Source: Mariprofundus sp. NF (GTDB lineage Bacteria > Pseudomonadota > Zetaproteobacteria > Mariprofundales > Mariprofundaceae). From it: DNA of 64,000 nucleotides. The notes below the pieces were generated by a model, which saw nothing but the letters and a program-made list of their open reading frames with translations, was not told where the DNA came from and searched no databases. Position 1 is the stretch's first letter; every line of letters begins with the position of its first letter. Positions 17,886 through 27,893 of this stretch are shown here, piece by piece. A program made the translations under genes and the position numbers. The stretch is taken from positions 1 through 64,000 of the forward strand of contig NZ_VWNC01000004.1 of assembly GCF_013387455.1 (NCBI RefSeq), in the 5' to 3' direction.

Positions 17886-18302
17886 TCAAATACGAATGCG
17901 TTGTGTGGTTGTGTAGATAAGGGAGGAGCTTCTCGGCGGCCCTGTCGGAACCAGCGAAGTGAGGATTAAAGCGGGTTGAGCAACAGAAATGGATAGAAGT
18001 TCTGCATAAACAAGGGTGATAAATGAGTTGTCGGCATCAATAGAGAGTTTGCTGTTCTGCCATAACTCATCGGGCTGATCGCAGTGGTTGCAGGCGGTGT
18101 GCTGCATGTCGGTGTCTGCGCTCTGCATCGGTTCCGCACAGTGCTCAGCCCCCATCTCGGCTGCATGTGAAACTTCCATACTCATCGGCATGGCGTGAGC
18201 TTGCGGAATCATCAGGCAGAATCCAGCTGCAAAAAGCTGCATGGCAAACAGACCGACCATCAGTCGGGAAATGCCTCGCATATGCAGTTTTCGATTCAAC
18301 AT
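17886..18302 (-). CDS. Small secreted His/Met/Cys-rich protein, DUF2946-like, head of cus operon
   Basis: About 138 residues. After a signal peptide (LFAMQLFAAGFCLMIPQAHA) the mature part carries many possible metal ligands: MPMSMEVSHAAEMGAEHC, MQHTACNHCDQPDE. The size, CNHC motif and Arg/Ser-Pro C-terminus (TGPPRSSSLIY) resemble DUF2946 proteins found at the head of metal-transport operons. ATG 18302 is chosen (GAGG three bases upstream); a TTG at 18338 and ATG 18281 are alternatives. Probably a periplasmic metal-binding accessory of the Cus pump; this is inference. A second protein of the same type heads the zinc operon at 43712. Confidence 0.7.
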   Translation of the reverse strand: MLNRKLHMRGISRLMVGLFAMQLFAAGFCLMIPQAHAMPMSMEVSHAAEMGAEHCAEPMQSADTDMQHTACNHCDQPDELWQNSKLSIDADNSFITLVYAELLSISVAQPALILTSLVPTGPPRSSSLIYTTTQRIRI

Positions 18303-18357
18303 GCGCCTCAAGTTACGCTGACAAAGATGAACAGACAATGAAAATTGTTCTTCTTTC

Positions 18358-20199
18358 TTATGGTGTTACTTCCACATTGCAGATGGCGAATATGCTCGGA
18401 TGGCGATCAGAGAGGCCGATCATCTCTGCCAGTTGGCCCATATGCCGGAGCGATTGCGCAGGCAGATGCACGCCTGTCAGTGCCAGCAGTTTCCGCTCCA
18501 GTCCGTAAAAGATTCCTGATACATAGCTGTTGGCATTGCCGAACAGTTTCACCAATAGCATCTCACGCAGTCCCATCGGCTGCTCAATCCAGACTCTGCT
18601 ATAACTCTCCAGATTGGCCCGTCTCGCCGCTGCGGCAACCGCATCATCGAAACTTCCGAGCGCATCAACCAGACCAAGGCGCAGCGCATCTTTACCACTC
18701 CAGACACGTCCCTCAGCCACCTCTGCAACTTTCTCTATTGGCATTTTTCTGCCATCTGAAACGACCTGCAGAAAACGGTGATAGATAAATTCGATGGAGA
18801 GCTGCATCACCCGGCTCAACTCTTCAGGCAGGGCACGATCACCGCGAATACCGGCAGCAACGGAGGTTGTGCCCAGTCCGTCTGTATGAACACCTAGCTC
18901 GTTCAGCCCTCTGCTGACATTAGCCAATACACCGAAGGCGCCAATAGAGCCGGTAATGGTGGTAGGGGATGCCCATATCTCATCAGCCGGTGCCGATAAC
19001 CAGTAACCACCTGAGGCGGCGACACTGCCCATTGATACGATGACCGGCTTACGGCTTGCCTGCAGTCGTTTGACCTCGGCACGAATCACCTCGGAGGCCT
19101 GGGCGCTGCCACCGGGACTATCCACACGAATCACAACTGCTCTGATATTGGGATCCTTGCGCGCCTGTGCCAGCATCTCAGCCATGGTTGCACCACCTAC
19201 TGTTCCCGGGGGCTGTTTGCCATCTAAAATCATGCCGCTGGCAGTGATAATACCTACGCGATCCTTCTTGGCAGGCGGCTCTTCGCTGCTGGCTGCCGCC
19301 ATATAGTGCTGCAACTCAATAAATGGGTATTCACCTGCTTGATGGCCCATGGCTCCGGAGATGTAATTCTCAATATCGCCATAATCAGCCAGTGCATCAA
19401 CTAACCCTTCGGCCTTGGCCAATTCGGCAAGACTGTTGTTGTGCTGCGCAAGAAATTCTGAGGGTCTGTCCAGCACCGTCTGCAGTCGGTCCTCCTTTAG
19501 ATCACGCATGGCCGCCAGATCCTGTTTGTACTCACTCCAGAGCAGATCAATCACCTGCTTGTTGGCCCGGCGATCAGCATCCGACATCGAATTGCGAACC
19601 AGCGGCTCCACCGCAGATTTATATTCGCCCGCCTTAAACAGTTGTACATCGATATTCAGTTTGGCCAGCAGATCTTTGAAGTAGTTGCGGTAGACACTGA
19701 AGCCGGAGATGGCTACGACACCGAGTGGGTTGAGGAACACCTGATCGGCTGTAGCAGCCAGATAGTATTGCGACTGACTGTAGTTCGGGCCAATGGCGAT
19801 CACCATCTTCTCGCTCTTCTTGAAATCTTCGATGGCCGATCTGATCTCCTGCAGCTTGGGCAGTGAGGTCGCCTCCATCTGATCCAGCTTAAGCACCATC
19901 AGGCGAATGCGCGGATCAGAGGCGGCAAAACGGATCGAGGCAGTAAGATCATGCAGGTTGGTCTGATTCGGGGCAGAGACATTCAAGCCGCTGGGCAGCA
20001 ACGCCGATGATGGCAACTCCAGCTCTTCAACAATTTTACCCGTCGGATTAATCACCAGCGCTGCATCATTGGGCACAGAGGCCTGCTCGCTTGTCACGGC
20101 CAGAATGAAGATAAGAATAAAAATAAGGAAGAAGCCGTTGACCAGAATCCGGCGAAAGCGGTCAAGCCAGGTCATCAATGTGCTGAAGAATTTTCTCAT
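18358..20199 (-). CDS. sppA: Signal peptide peptidase SppA, long (67-kDa) form
   Basis: 613 residues, an inner-membrane serine protease that degrades cleaved signal peptides. One N-terminal membrane segment (about 17-36), then two tandem peptidase S49 halves. The catalytic Lys lies in the first half (FKAGEYKSAVEPLVR) and the nucleophile Ser in the second (GSVAASGGYWLSAPADEI), as in E. coli SppA. The length fits the duplicated form. AAGGA precedes the ATG by nine bases. It is divergent from uppP. Confidence 0.94.
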   Translation of the reverse strand: MRKFFSTLMTWLDRFRRILVNGFFLIFILIFILAVTSEQASVPNDAALVINPTGKIVEELELPSSALLPSGLNVSAPNQTNLHDLTASIRFAASDPRIRLMVLKLDQMEATSLPKLQEIRSAIEDFKKSEKMVIAIGPNYSQSQYYLAATADQVFLNPLGVVAISGFSVYRNYFKDLLAKLNIDVQLFKAGEYKSAVEPLVRNSMSDADRRANKQVIDLLWSEYKQDLAAMRDLKEDRLQTVLDRPSEFLAQHNNSLAELAKAEGLVDALADYGDIENYISGAMGHQAGEYPFIELQHYMAAASSEEPPAKKDRVGIITASGMILDGKQPPGTVGGATMAEMLAQARKDPNIRAVVIRVDSPGGSAQASEVIRAEVKRLQASRKPVIVSMGSVAASGGYWLSAPADEIWASPTTITGSIGAFGVLANVSRGLNELGVHTDGLGTTSVAAGIRGDRALPEELSRVMQLSIEFIYHRFLQVVSDGRKMPIEKVAEVAEGRVWSGKDALRLGLVDALGSFDDAVAAAARRANLESYSRVWIEQPMGLREMLLVKLFGNANSYVSGIFYGLERKLLALTGVHLPAQSLRHMGQLAEMIGLSDRHPSIFAICNVEVTP

Positions 20200-20248
20200 G
20201 GTTTCAGTTCCTTCTTAATCGCTGCGTGATACGGCTAGCGTAGCAGTG

Positions 20249-20275
20249 TTGTTTCGAAAAAACATCACGTATAGT
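20249..20275 (+). promoter_or_regulatory. Candidate leaderless promoter of uppP
   Basis: TATAGT at 20270-20275 is followed by six bases and the ATG at 20282. A TTGTTT at 20249-20254 could be a -35 box, but the 15-base spacer is short. No ribosome binding site is seen. Confidence 0.35.
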
Positions 20276-20281
20276 GCCGCC

Positions 20282-21112
20282 ATGCAAAACATCGCCACAG
20301 AGTCGGTTGATTACATCCAGGCCATTTTCCTCGCACTGATTCAGGGTATCACTGAATTTCTGCCCATCTCCTCATCTGCCCATCTGGCGCTGGTGCCACT
20401 GCTGACAAGCTGGCCGGATCAGGGGCTGGCCTTTGACTGCGTGGTACATCTGGGTTCACTCACCGCTGTAGTTTTCTACTTCCGTTCAGATCTGGCACGT
20501 ATGGCATCCGGCTTTACCGTGACACTGAAACAGCGCTCTATCTCTGCTGATCGTGATGGTTATATGGCCTGGCTCATCGGCTTTGCAACAATTCCGGTGG
20601 GCCTGTTCGGCTTAACCTTTAAAGATATGATTGAGAATGACTTTCGTTCACTGACCGTTATCGGCACCACTTCGATCATCTTCGGTCTGCTGCTCTGGCT
20701 GGCCGACACAGAGGATAAAAACAGCAAAACCGAAAGCTCATGGAACCTGCGTGATGTGATGATCATAGGTGTAGCGCAGGCCATTGCCCTGATTCCCGGC
20801 ACATCGCGCTCAGGCATCACCATGACTGCCGCCCTGATGATGGGGTATAACCGTGAGACAGCAGCCCGCTTCTCATTTCTACTCTCCATCCCGGTGATCA
20901 TTCTGGCTGGCGGCATCAAAATCAGGGATTGGATTGAACAGCCCGATCAGGCTGCAGGTCTGCTTGAGCTGCTGATCGGTTATGGTCTCTCTGCCATCTC
21001 GGCCTATCTCTGTATTCACTATTTCCTCAAATATCTGCAGCGTATCGGCATGGGCCCTTTTGTAATCTATCGCATTCTGCTTGGCGCCGTCCTGCTCTGG
21101 ATGGTCTACTAA
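20282..21112 (+). CDS. uppP: Undecaprenyl-diphosphatase UppP/BacA
   Basis: 276 residues, polytopic inner-membrane phosphatase that recycles undecaprenyl pyrophosphate to the lipid carrier of peptidoglycan synthesis; overexpression gives bacitracin resistance. Family signatures: LIQGITEFLPISSSAHL at about residues 18-34 and IPGTSRSGITMTAALMMG in the second half, with 7-8 hydrophobic segments. ATG 20282 is used rather than an upstream in-frame TTG at 20246 because homology begins there. lgt follows 15 bases downstream. Confidence 0.95.
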   Translation: MQNIATESVDYIQAIFLALIQGITEFLPISSSAHLALVPLLTSWPDQGLAFDCVVHLGSLTAVVFYFRSDLARMASGFTVTLKQRSISADRDGYMAWLIGFATIPVGLFGLTFKDMIENDFRSLTVIGTTSIIFGLLLWLADTEDKNSKTESSWNLRDVMIIGVAQAIALIPGTSRSGITMTAALMMGYNRETAARFSFLLSIPVIILAGGIKIRDWIEQPDQAAGLLELLIGYGLSAISAYLCIHYFLKYLQRIGMGPFVIYRILLGAVLLWMVY

Positions 21113-21127
21113 TGGCGGTGAATTGAA

Positions 21128-21931
21128 ATGACATGGAGCGGCATTGATCCTGTAGCGCTACAACTCGGCCCGCTGGCCATTCACTGGTATGGCCTGATGT
21201 ATATCGCCGGCTTTTTCGGCACCTGGTATCTGGTACGTCTGCAGCTGAAGCAGGCAGGGCTGTGGGAAACACGCGTTAGTCACGATGCCTACGAAGGGCT
21301 GTTCACCACACTGATTCTCGGTGTCATCCTCGGTGGTCGCCTCGCCTACGTGCTGTTCTATAACTTCGATTATTACCTCGATCACCCGATTGAAGCGCTC
21401 TATATCTGGCAGGGTGGCATGTCGTTTCACGGCGGTATGGTCGGCCCGCTGATCGCCGGCTGGTGGTACTGCAAAAAGCATGATCTGCCGTTTCTGGCGC
21501 TGGCTGATCGCTTTTTTACCGTTGCACCTCTGGGTCTGATGTTCGGGCGCCTCGGCAACTTTATTAATGGTGAACTGTGGGGCCGCACTACCGACGTCTC
21601 ATGGGGCGTCATCTTTCCCCATGCCGGGCCGGAACCGAGACATCCCAGCCAACTCTATGAGATGGTACTGGAGGGACTGCTGCTGTTTGTGGTGTTGTGG
21701 CTGCTGCGCAACAAGGCCTGGCCGGAGGGGGCACGCGTGGCGATCTTCCTCAGCGGTTATGCCGTTGCACGCATCTTCTGTGAGAATTTCAGAGAGCCGG
21801 ATGAGCAGCTTGGTTTCCTCTTTGGGCCGGTCACCATGGGTATGCTGCTCTCATCAGCGATGCTGATCGCTGGCCTGATCTGGCTGAGTAAGCTATTTCT
21901 AGGCAGAGAACGAAAAGCCTCAGGCGAGTAG
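21128..21931 (+). CDS. lgt: Prolipoprotein diacylglyceryl transferase
   Basis: 267 residues, seven-transmembrane enzyme that moves diacylglycerol from phosphatidylglycerol to the lipobox Cys of prolipoproteins. The signature GRLGNFINGELWGR is at about residues 141-154, HGGMVGPL lies upstream and the conserved HPSQLYE follows. Cotranscribed with uppP. The 3' end overlaps the convergent small gene at 21920 by 12 bases. Confidence 0.96.
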   Translation: MTWSGIDPVALQLGPLAIHWYGLMYIAGFFGTWYLVRLQLKQAGLWETRVSHDAYEGLFTTLILGVILGGRLAYVLFYNFDYYLDHPIEALYIWQGGMSFHGGMVGPLIAGWWYCKKHDLPFLALADRFFTVAPLGLMFGRLGNFINGELWGRTTDVSWGVIFPHAGPEPRHPSQLYEMVLEGLLLFVVLWLLRNKAWPEGARVAIFLSGYAVARIFCENFREPDEQLGFLFGPVTMGMLLSSAMLIAGLIWLSKLFLGRERKASGE

Positions 21932-22135
21932 TTCAGCCTCGATCTCGGCTACCTGACCCTCTTCATGGTTGGCATAACCCAACCTGAAAGCAAACGACCA
22001 GAAACAGGCTTCTCGGACAAAGTAAGCATGATTGTCCAGGTAGTGAACACAGATGCCTTTACCTGCACTCTCAACGGCAAAAGAACTGATACGTGAAAAA
22101 GATTCTGCGATGGTTTTAGCTCGGCTATTTTTCAT
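21920..22135 (-). CDS. Small protein of unknown function
   Basis: 71 residues (MKNSRAKTIAESFSRISS...). The ATG has AGGAG six bases upstream, a better ribosome binding site than most genes here, which argues it is translated. The sequence is predicted soluble with an aromatic middle (YLDNHAYFVREACFWSFAF) and an acidic end. I do not recognise a family. It is convergent with lgt and overlaps it by 12 bases. Confidence 0.55.
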   Translation of the reverse strand: MKNSRAKTIAESFSRISSFAVESAGKGICVHYLDNHAYFVREACFWSFAFRLGYANHEEGQVAEIEAELLA

Positions 22136-22236
22136 GGCTCTCTCCTCTGATCGGTCGGGTTACTTTATCTATCTATCGCTCTACGCTTATCAATCATGAG
22201 CATAAAGCGTGCCGCTACAGTAATTCGCACTATTTC

Positions 22237-22265
22237 TTGAGACTGTGATGTAAGTCATTCATGAT
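22237..22265 (+). promoter_or_regulatory. Candidate leaderless promoter of xthA
   Basis: TTGAGA (22237-22242), 17-base spacer, CATGAT (22260-22265), then six bases to ATG 22272. No ribosome binding site precedes the ATG. Confidence 0.4.
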
Positions 22266-22271
22266 AAGCCC

Positions 22272-23030
22272 ATGCAAATCACCACCTGGAATGTGAACTC
22301 TCTCAACGTGCGCCTGCCGCATCTGCTTGAGTTCCTGAGTGAATTCAAACCCGATGTTATAGCGCTTCAGGAGACCAAAATTCCCGATGAGAGGTTCCCG
22401 GCTGCAGAGATCGAAGCTGCCGGTTACCGGGTCATTTTTTCCGGTCAGAAAACCTATAACGGTGTTGCCATCATTAGTCGTGATGAGGCCAGCGATATCG
22501 TCACAGAGATTCCCGGACTGGATGATCCACAGCGCCGACTACTGGCTGCAACCATCAACGGCGTGCGCATCATTAATGTCTACATTCCCAACGGTCAGGA
22601 GGTCGGCTCGGAGAAATACGACTACAAATTCCGCTGGCTCGATGCCTTTCAACCCTTCCTGCAAAGCGAGCTGGATTCGCACAGCCGACTCGTGCTGCTC
22701 GGTGACTACAATATCACGCCGGGTGATTTTGATGTGCACGACCCCAGTCGCTGGCAGGGTAAAATCACCTGTTCAGAGCGGGAGCGCGAGATGTTTGCTC
22801 AACTACTGGATCTGGGGCTGAGAGACAGCGTGCGCGAGCTGCATCCTGATGAGCCGATGTTCAGCTGGTGGGACTACCGCATGAATGCATTTCGACGGCG
22901 TTGGGGGATTCGCATTGATCATCTGCTGGTCACCCCTGCCATGCAGCCGCTTACTGCCGGTGTGGCCACCGACTACCGTGCCAAAGAGCGGCCCAGCGAC
23001 CATGCGCCGGTGTGGGTCGATTTTGCCTGA
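22272..23030 (+). CDS. xthA: Exodeoxyribonuclease III
   Basis: 252 residues, Mg-dependent AP endonuclease and 3'-5' exonuclease of base-excision repair. Endonuclease/exonuclease/phosphatase motifs are all present: TWNVNSLNVRLPHL near the start, ALQETKIPD (metal-binding Glu), LLGDYNITPGDFDVHDP, the FSWWDYR segment and the terminal RPSDHAPVWVDF with catalytic Asp-His. Single gene with its own likely promoter. Confidence 0.96.
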   Translation: MQITTWNVNSLNVRLPHLLEFLSEFKPDVIALQETKIPDERFPAAEIEAAGYRVIFSGQKTYNGVAIISRDEASDIVTEIPGLDDPQRRLLAATINGVRIINVYIPNGQEVGSEKYDYKFRWLDAFQPFLQSELDSHSRLVLLGDYNITPGDFDVHDPSRWQGKITCSEREREMFAQLLDLGLRDSVRELHPDEPMFSWWDYRMNAFRRRWGIRIDHLLVTPAMQPLTAGVATDYRAKERPSDHAPVWVDFA

Positions 23031-23126
23031 CTGATCTGCGAAGCTTGGACGGGCCGATAAAACCGTGCATGATAAGTGCAAAGTTTCATCTGTTCAGAGT
23101 TTGCTGCAAGATCAAGGAGATACGCC

Positions 23127-23537
23127 ATGAAACAATTTCAGAAGACTCTGGTCATTCAATGCCATGAACAGGGTTTCAATGATTTCACACGTGCGCTGAA
23201 AATGGAGGTGCATCAAGCCAATTTCGATGGCGGTCTGCTCAATCTGTTCACTCAGGATGTCGGCTGCTCACTGAGTATTCAGGAAAAAAATGGCCCGGGA
23301 AACCGGCAGAAGATGGAGATTATGACCGGCCATCAGGCCACCGAGGCACATGCCAAGGCTGATCTGCATGAGGTCGACCTGCATGACCATACACGCATGG
23401 CTATGACCACCCCTTCACTCACAATTCCGATACAGAATGGTCGCCCGGTGCTTGGCACCTGGCAGGCCGTATGCCTCTATGAGCATCACTCCCATGCAAA
23501 AACAAGGCACATTTTTCTGCATATCGTCGGCAATTAG
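23127..23537 (+). CDS. Divergent YjbQ/UPF0047-family protein
   Basis: 136 residues. The C-terminal half aligns with UPF0047 (PSLTIPIQNGRPVLGTWQAVCLYEHHSH...RHIFLHIVG), the part that closes the YjbQ barrel. In the middle, the family's usual TSASLTINEN and GPDDMPAH segments are replaced by QDVGCSLSIQEKNGP and a stretch with several His residues (HDHTRMAMTT), so the conserved Asp pair is missing. The start ATG 23127 is chosen because AAGGAGA lies six bases upstream. It may be a variant without the usual activity. YjbQ proteins are associated with thiamine-phosphate synthase activity in some reports; that cannot be assumed here. Confidence 0.7.
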   Translation: MKQFQKTLVIQCHEQGFNDFTRALKMEVHQANFDGGLLNLFTQDVGCSLSIQEKNGPGNRQKMEIMTGHQATEAHAKADLHEVDLHDHTRMAMTTPSLTIPIQNGRPVLGTWQAVCLYEHHSHAKTRHIFLHIVGN

Positions 23538-23720
23538 GAGGCAGTTGAAAAAATAAGCGGCTCACTGCTGCGGAAAAACAGTTCAGCAAGCGTGACCGAT
23601 AACACATCCTGAAACGGTCACCAACCTACATTTCTGCTACGGGAAGCCGGGGCAATCTCGCTTACGGGTGATCTCAGAAGAGCATCCGTTAGAGCAAAGT
23701 CGCCTCCACCCGCACAATAA

Positions 23721-24863
<1,143 letters not shown>

Positions 24864-24866
24864 TTC

Positions 24867-25685
24867 ATGCAACACGTCAGACACCGCTACAAGCTGTGGC
24901 TGATTGGCATAATCATTGTTGCGGCTCTCTTTGCCTCTGCCCGTCTCTCCGGCTCATGGCCGATGCTGGCCACCTGGCCAGTCCTTGAAGCCCTTCAGGC
25001 ACCGGTGCGCTGGTGGCAGGAGTTCAACCTCTGGTTCTCGGAGAAGCAGACACTGCAGACCGATTATCTTGCCTTTCGCAAAAAAGCGGAGCAGCAGGCG
25101 TCGCTGATTCAGGAAGCCAATTCACTGCGTGAAGAGAACCGGCAGCTGCGCAGCATTCTTGATATTGCCGGCATCACCGGCTATCGCTGGCACGCCGCCA
25201 AGGTTCGCGGTCGAAGCCCTGAAGCGATGAGCCAGCGTATTCTGCTGCAGGTTCATGGTGTCTCAAAAGATGATGTGATCGTATCAAGCGAAGGGCTGGT
25301 CGGCGTTGTCGACAGCACGGCTGAAGCCCATGCCACGGTGCGCACCATCTTTGATGCCTCATTGGCTGTACCGGTCACCATTCCCGGCAGCGCTCTGGCG
25401 GCACTTGCCCGAGGACAGGGTGAAAGCCTCTCCATCGACTTTGTACCTGAAGAGTTTGTTCTGACAGCAGGACAGGTACTCTATACCAGTGGCGCAGGCG
25501 GTCTCTTTCCACCGGGCATTGCAGTAGCCCGCATCAACCGTGTAACAAGCGTACCCGGGGAGCTGTTCGTTAAAGTCTCTGCCGAGCCGGTTGCACACTG
25601 GCAACGCGATAACTGGCTGGCCGTCGCTTCACACCTTCACCAGCCTCCTGTCGTGCCACCTGTAGCACCACCCGTCGCACCATGA
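24867..25685 (+). CDS. mreC: Cell-shape protein MreC
   Basis: 272 residues, bitopic inner-membrane protein. Membrane segment at about 9-28, then a coiled coil (LAFRKKAEQQASLIQEANSL) and a beta-rich periplasmic domain (VHGVSKDDVIVSSEGLVGVVD; SGAGGLFPPGIAVARI), as expected. The tail is a short Pro/Val repeat (PPVVPPVAPPVAP) encoded by near-identical 12-base units, which may vary in length. It links MreB to PBP2. Four-base ATGA overlap with mreD. Confidence 0.95.
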   Translation: MQHVRHRYKLWLIGIIIVAALFASARLSGSWPMLATWPVLEALQAPVRWWQEFNLWFSEKQTLQTDYLAFRKKAEQQASLIQEANSLREENRQLRSILDIAGITGYRWHAAKVRGRSPEAMSQRILLQVHGVSKDDVIVSSEGLVGVVDSTAEAHATVRTIFDASLAVPVTIPGSALAALARGQGESLSIDFVPEEFVLTAGQVLYTSGAGGLFPPGIAVARINRVTSVPGELFVKVSAEPVAHWQRDNWLAVASHLHQPPVVPPVAPPVAP

Positions 25686-26089
25686 TAGCCCTCGCCATCG
25701 CCTCACTGGCGCTATTGGGACTGAGCCTGAACCTCGCCTTCTCAACCTCACTGACGCAACCGGACTGGGCCATGGCCCTGCTGTTGGCTGGCATCCTGGC
25801 CCGTCGTCACAACTGGATATGGGTGCTGCCCGCCATTATTCTTCATGATCTGGTTCTGCACTGGTCGGTGGGCCTTAGCTCTATCGTTGTTGCCCTGATT
25901 CCTCTGGCCATGATCTATTTCGATCAGCATCTGGGGGCCGGCCTGCCGCAACGCATTGTGCTGATGACACTTGCCAGCCTCAGTCTTTTACACTGGGGCT
26001 GGGACGCCACAGCCCTGCTACTCACTCTCTGTCTCTGTGTGCCGATATGGCACCTGTTAACCGGTCTCTATGCGCAAGAACCAGCTTGA
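25682..26089 (+). CDS. mreD: Rod shape-determining membrane protein MreD
   Basis: 135 residues, shorter than the E. coli protein (about 160) but with the expected row of hydrophobic segments and little else. Assignment rests on position between mreC and mrdA, with ATGA overlap at the start and a 20-base overlap at the end, plus hydropathy. Integral inner-membrane part of the elongasome. Confidence 0.85.
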   Translation: MIALAIASLALLGLSLNLAFSTSLTQPDWAMALLLAGILARRHNWIWVLPAIILHDLVLHWSVGLSSIVVALIPLAMIYFDQHLGAGLPQRIVLMTLASLSLLHWGWDATALLLTLCLCVPIWHLLTGLYAQEPA

Positions 26090-27893
26090 GAGCCGCCAGC
26101 GCTTTGATATGCGCATGCTTTTTTTTTATGCCGTCACGCCACTGCTTTTCGGCGGCCTTAGCCTGCACCTATTGCAGCTGCAATGGTTTCAGCATGAGGC
26201 GCTGGCGCTGCAGGCGAATGAGAACCGGCTGAATATTGTGCCGGTACTGCCGGTGCGCGGTGAGATTGTCGACGCCAATGGCGAGGGCCTTGCGATGAAC
26301 AAAATCGCCTACCGGATTCTGTTGATTCCAGAGCGAGTGGATGCGCTTGATGAGGTTCTGGCATCACTCTCCGTGACCCTAGAGTGGAGCCCCGAAAAAC
26401 TCGCTCACATACGCAAGCGTATTCAATCGAGCCGACCTGATCGCCCTGTACTGCTCGATGATAAACTGCAGTGGCAGCAGGTTTCACCCATTGCCGCCCG
26501 GCTTCACCACTTCTCCGGCATCGATGTTGAAGCAGGAAGCTATCGTTATTACCCCTATGGTGGTTTGACCGCCCACCTGATCGGTTATCTCTCGCTGGCT
26601 CGACAGAGCGATCTTGATGCAGGTTATCTCTCCACCGAATTCATTGGCCGCACCGGCGTTGAGAAATCGTTTGAGAGTTACCTGCACGGCAGCCCCGGCT
26701 CCCAGCAGGAGGAGGTTGATGCACGGGGTCGACGCATCTCCGTCATCAAACGATCACCTTCGGTGATGGGTAATCAGGTGCAGCTTGCACTGGATATTGA
26801 TGTTCAGAAAACAGCATCAGAAGCGCTGGGTGATAGAACCGGAGCCGTTGTGGTAATCAATGTAGAGACCGGCGAAATCATCAGCATGCTGAGCCAGCCG
26901 GGTTATGATACCAACCGCTTCATTACCGGTCTTGAGTCGGTACAGTGGAATGCCTGGCTCAACAATCCGGACAAACCACTGCTTAACCGGGCAACGCAGG
27001 CCGCATATCCGCCAGCATCCACGTTTAAAATGCTCACTGGCCTTGCCGGGCTGGAGCAGCGGGCAAGTCTGGCTACCGGAGCAACCCAATGTCCCGGTTA
27101 TCTGGAGCTGGCCGACCGTAACCTGCGCTGCTGGAAACGAACAGGTCATGGTAAGGTCGACATGCACTCGGCACTGGTGCACTCCTGTGATGTCTATTTC
27201 TATAAGCTTGGTGATCAGGTCGGCATGGCCGCAATCAGTGATACAGCCCAGAAGTGGGGGTTGGGTGTAAAAACAGGTATCGACCTGTCACCGGAATCGC
27301 GCGGTATTATCCCGGCTCATCGCCCCTATATGATGGCTGAGATGAGTAGCCGCTCATCCAAACGCAGACACTGGTTTCGTGGTGAAACGATGATTACTGC
27401 CATTGGTCAGGGTCAACTCACCACCACACCACTGCAGATTGCCCGCCTTGCAGCCACCATTGCCAACGGTGGCAAAGTTTTAAAACCTCAATTGCTGGCC
27501 GGCTCTAAAGCTGAGATTCAACTTCAGATCGATGTCAAACCTGAACATCTGAACACCATTCGCAAAGCGATGCGCAGTGTTGTCTCCAGCCCGGGCGGCA
27601 CAGCATTCAGACCCCTGGCATCGGCGCCATGGAAGGTGGCGGGTAAAACAGGCACGGCCCAAGTGGTCAAAATGGCGCAGGATGATGAGAAGCGCACCAA
27701 ACTAAGCCCCGACCAGATTCTTAAGCGGCACAAGGATCACGCCTGGTTCATGGGATATGCCCCCTATGATAACCCCAAGGTTGCTATTGCTGTATTCGTC
27801 GAACATGGCGGCCATGGTGGCAGTGATGCCGGACCCGTTGCCGCAGCGATCATCCGCACGCTTGCCGCCAAAGAGAAGGCGGCAGCACTGTGA
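26070..27893 (+). CDS. mrdA: Penicillin-binding protein 2, peptidoglycan transpeptidase
   Basis: 607 residues. N-terminal membrane segment at about 13-33, a dimerisation domain (PVRGEIVDANGEGLA), then the transpeptidase: SxxK as STFK at 317-320, an SxN-like motif in HSCDVYFYKLG, and KTGTAQ at 526-531. Makes the cross-links of lateral wall growth with RodA. It overlaps mreD by 20 bases and rodA by 4, so the last three genes are coupled. Confidence 0.96.
   Translation: MRKNQLESRQRFDMRMLFFYAVTPLLFGGLSLHLLQLQWFQHEALALQANENRLNIVPVLPVRGEIVDANGEGLAMNKIAYRILLIPERVDALDEVLASLSVTLEWSPEKLAHIRKRIQSSRPDRPVLLDDKLQWQQVSPIAARLHHFSGIDVEAGSYRYYPYGGLTAHLIGYLSLARQSDLDAGYLSTEFIGRTGVEKSFESYLHGSPGSQQEEVDARGRRISVIKRSPSVMGNQVQLALDIDVQKTASEALGDRTGAVVVINVETGEIISMLSQPGYDTNRFITGLESVQWNAWLNNPDKPLLNRATQAAYPPASTFKMLTGLAGLEQRASLATGATQCPGYLELADRNLRCWKRTGHGKVDMHSALVHSCDVYFYKLGDQVGMAAISDTAQKWGLGVKTGIDLSPESRGIIPAHRPYMMAEMSSRSSKRRHWFRGETMITAIGQGQLTTTPLQIARLAATIANGGKVLKPQLLAGSKAEIQLQIDVKPEHLNTIRKAMRSVVSSPGGTAFRPLASAPWKVAGKTGTAQVVKMAQDDEKRTKLSPDQILKRHKDHAWFMGYAPYDNPKVAIAVFVEHGGHGGSDAGPVAAAIIRTLAAKEKAAAL

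Noticed and set aside
25640-25685. Pro/Val repeat at the mreC 3' end as a separate repeat element
   Set aside because: Short coding repeats in a flexible tail are common in MreC and need no special explanation.
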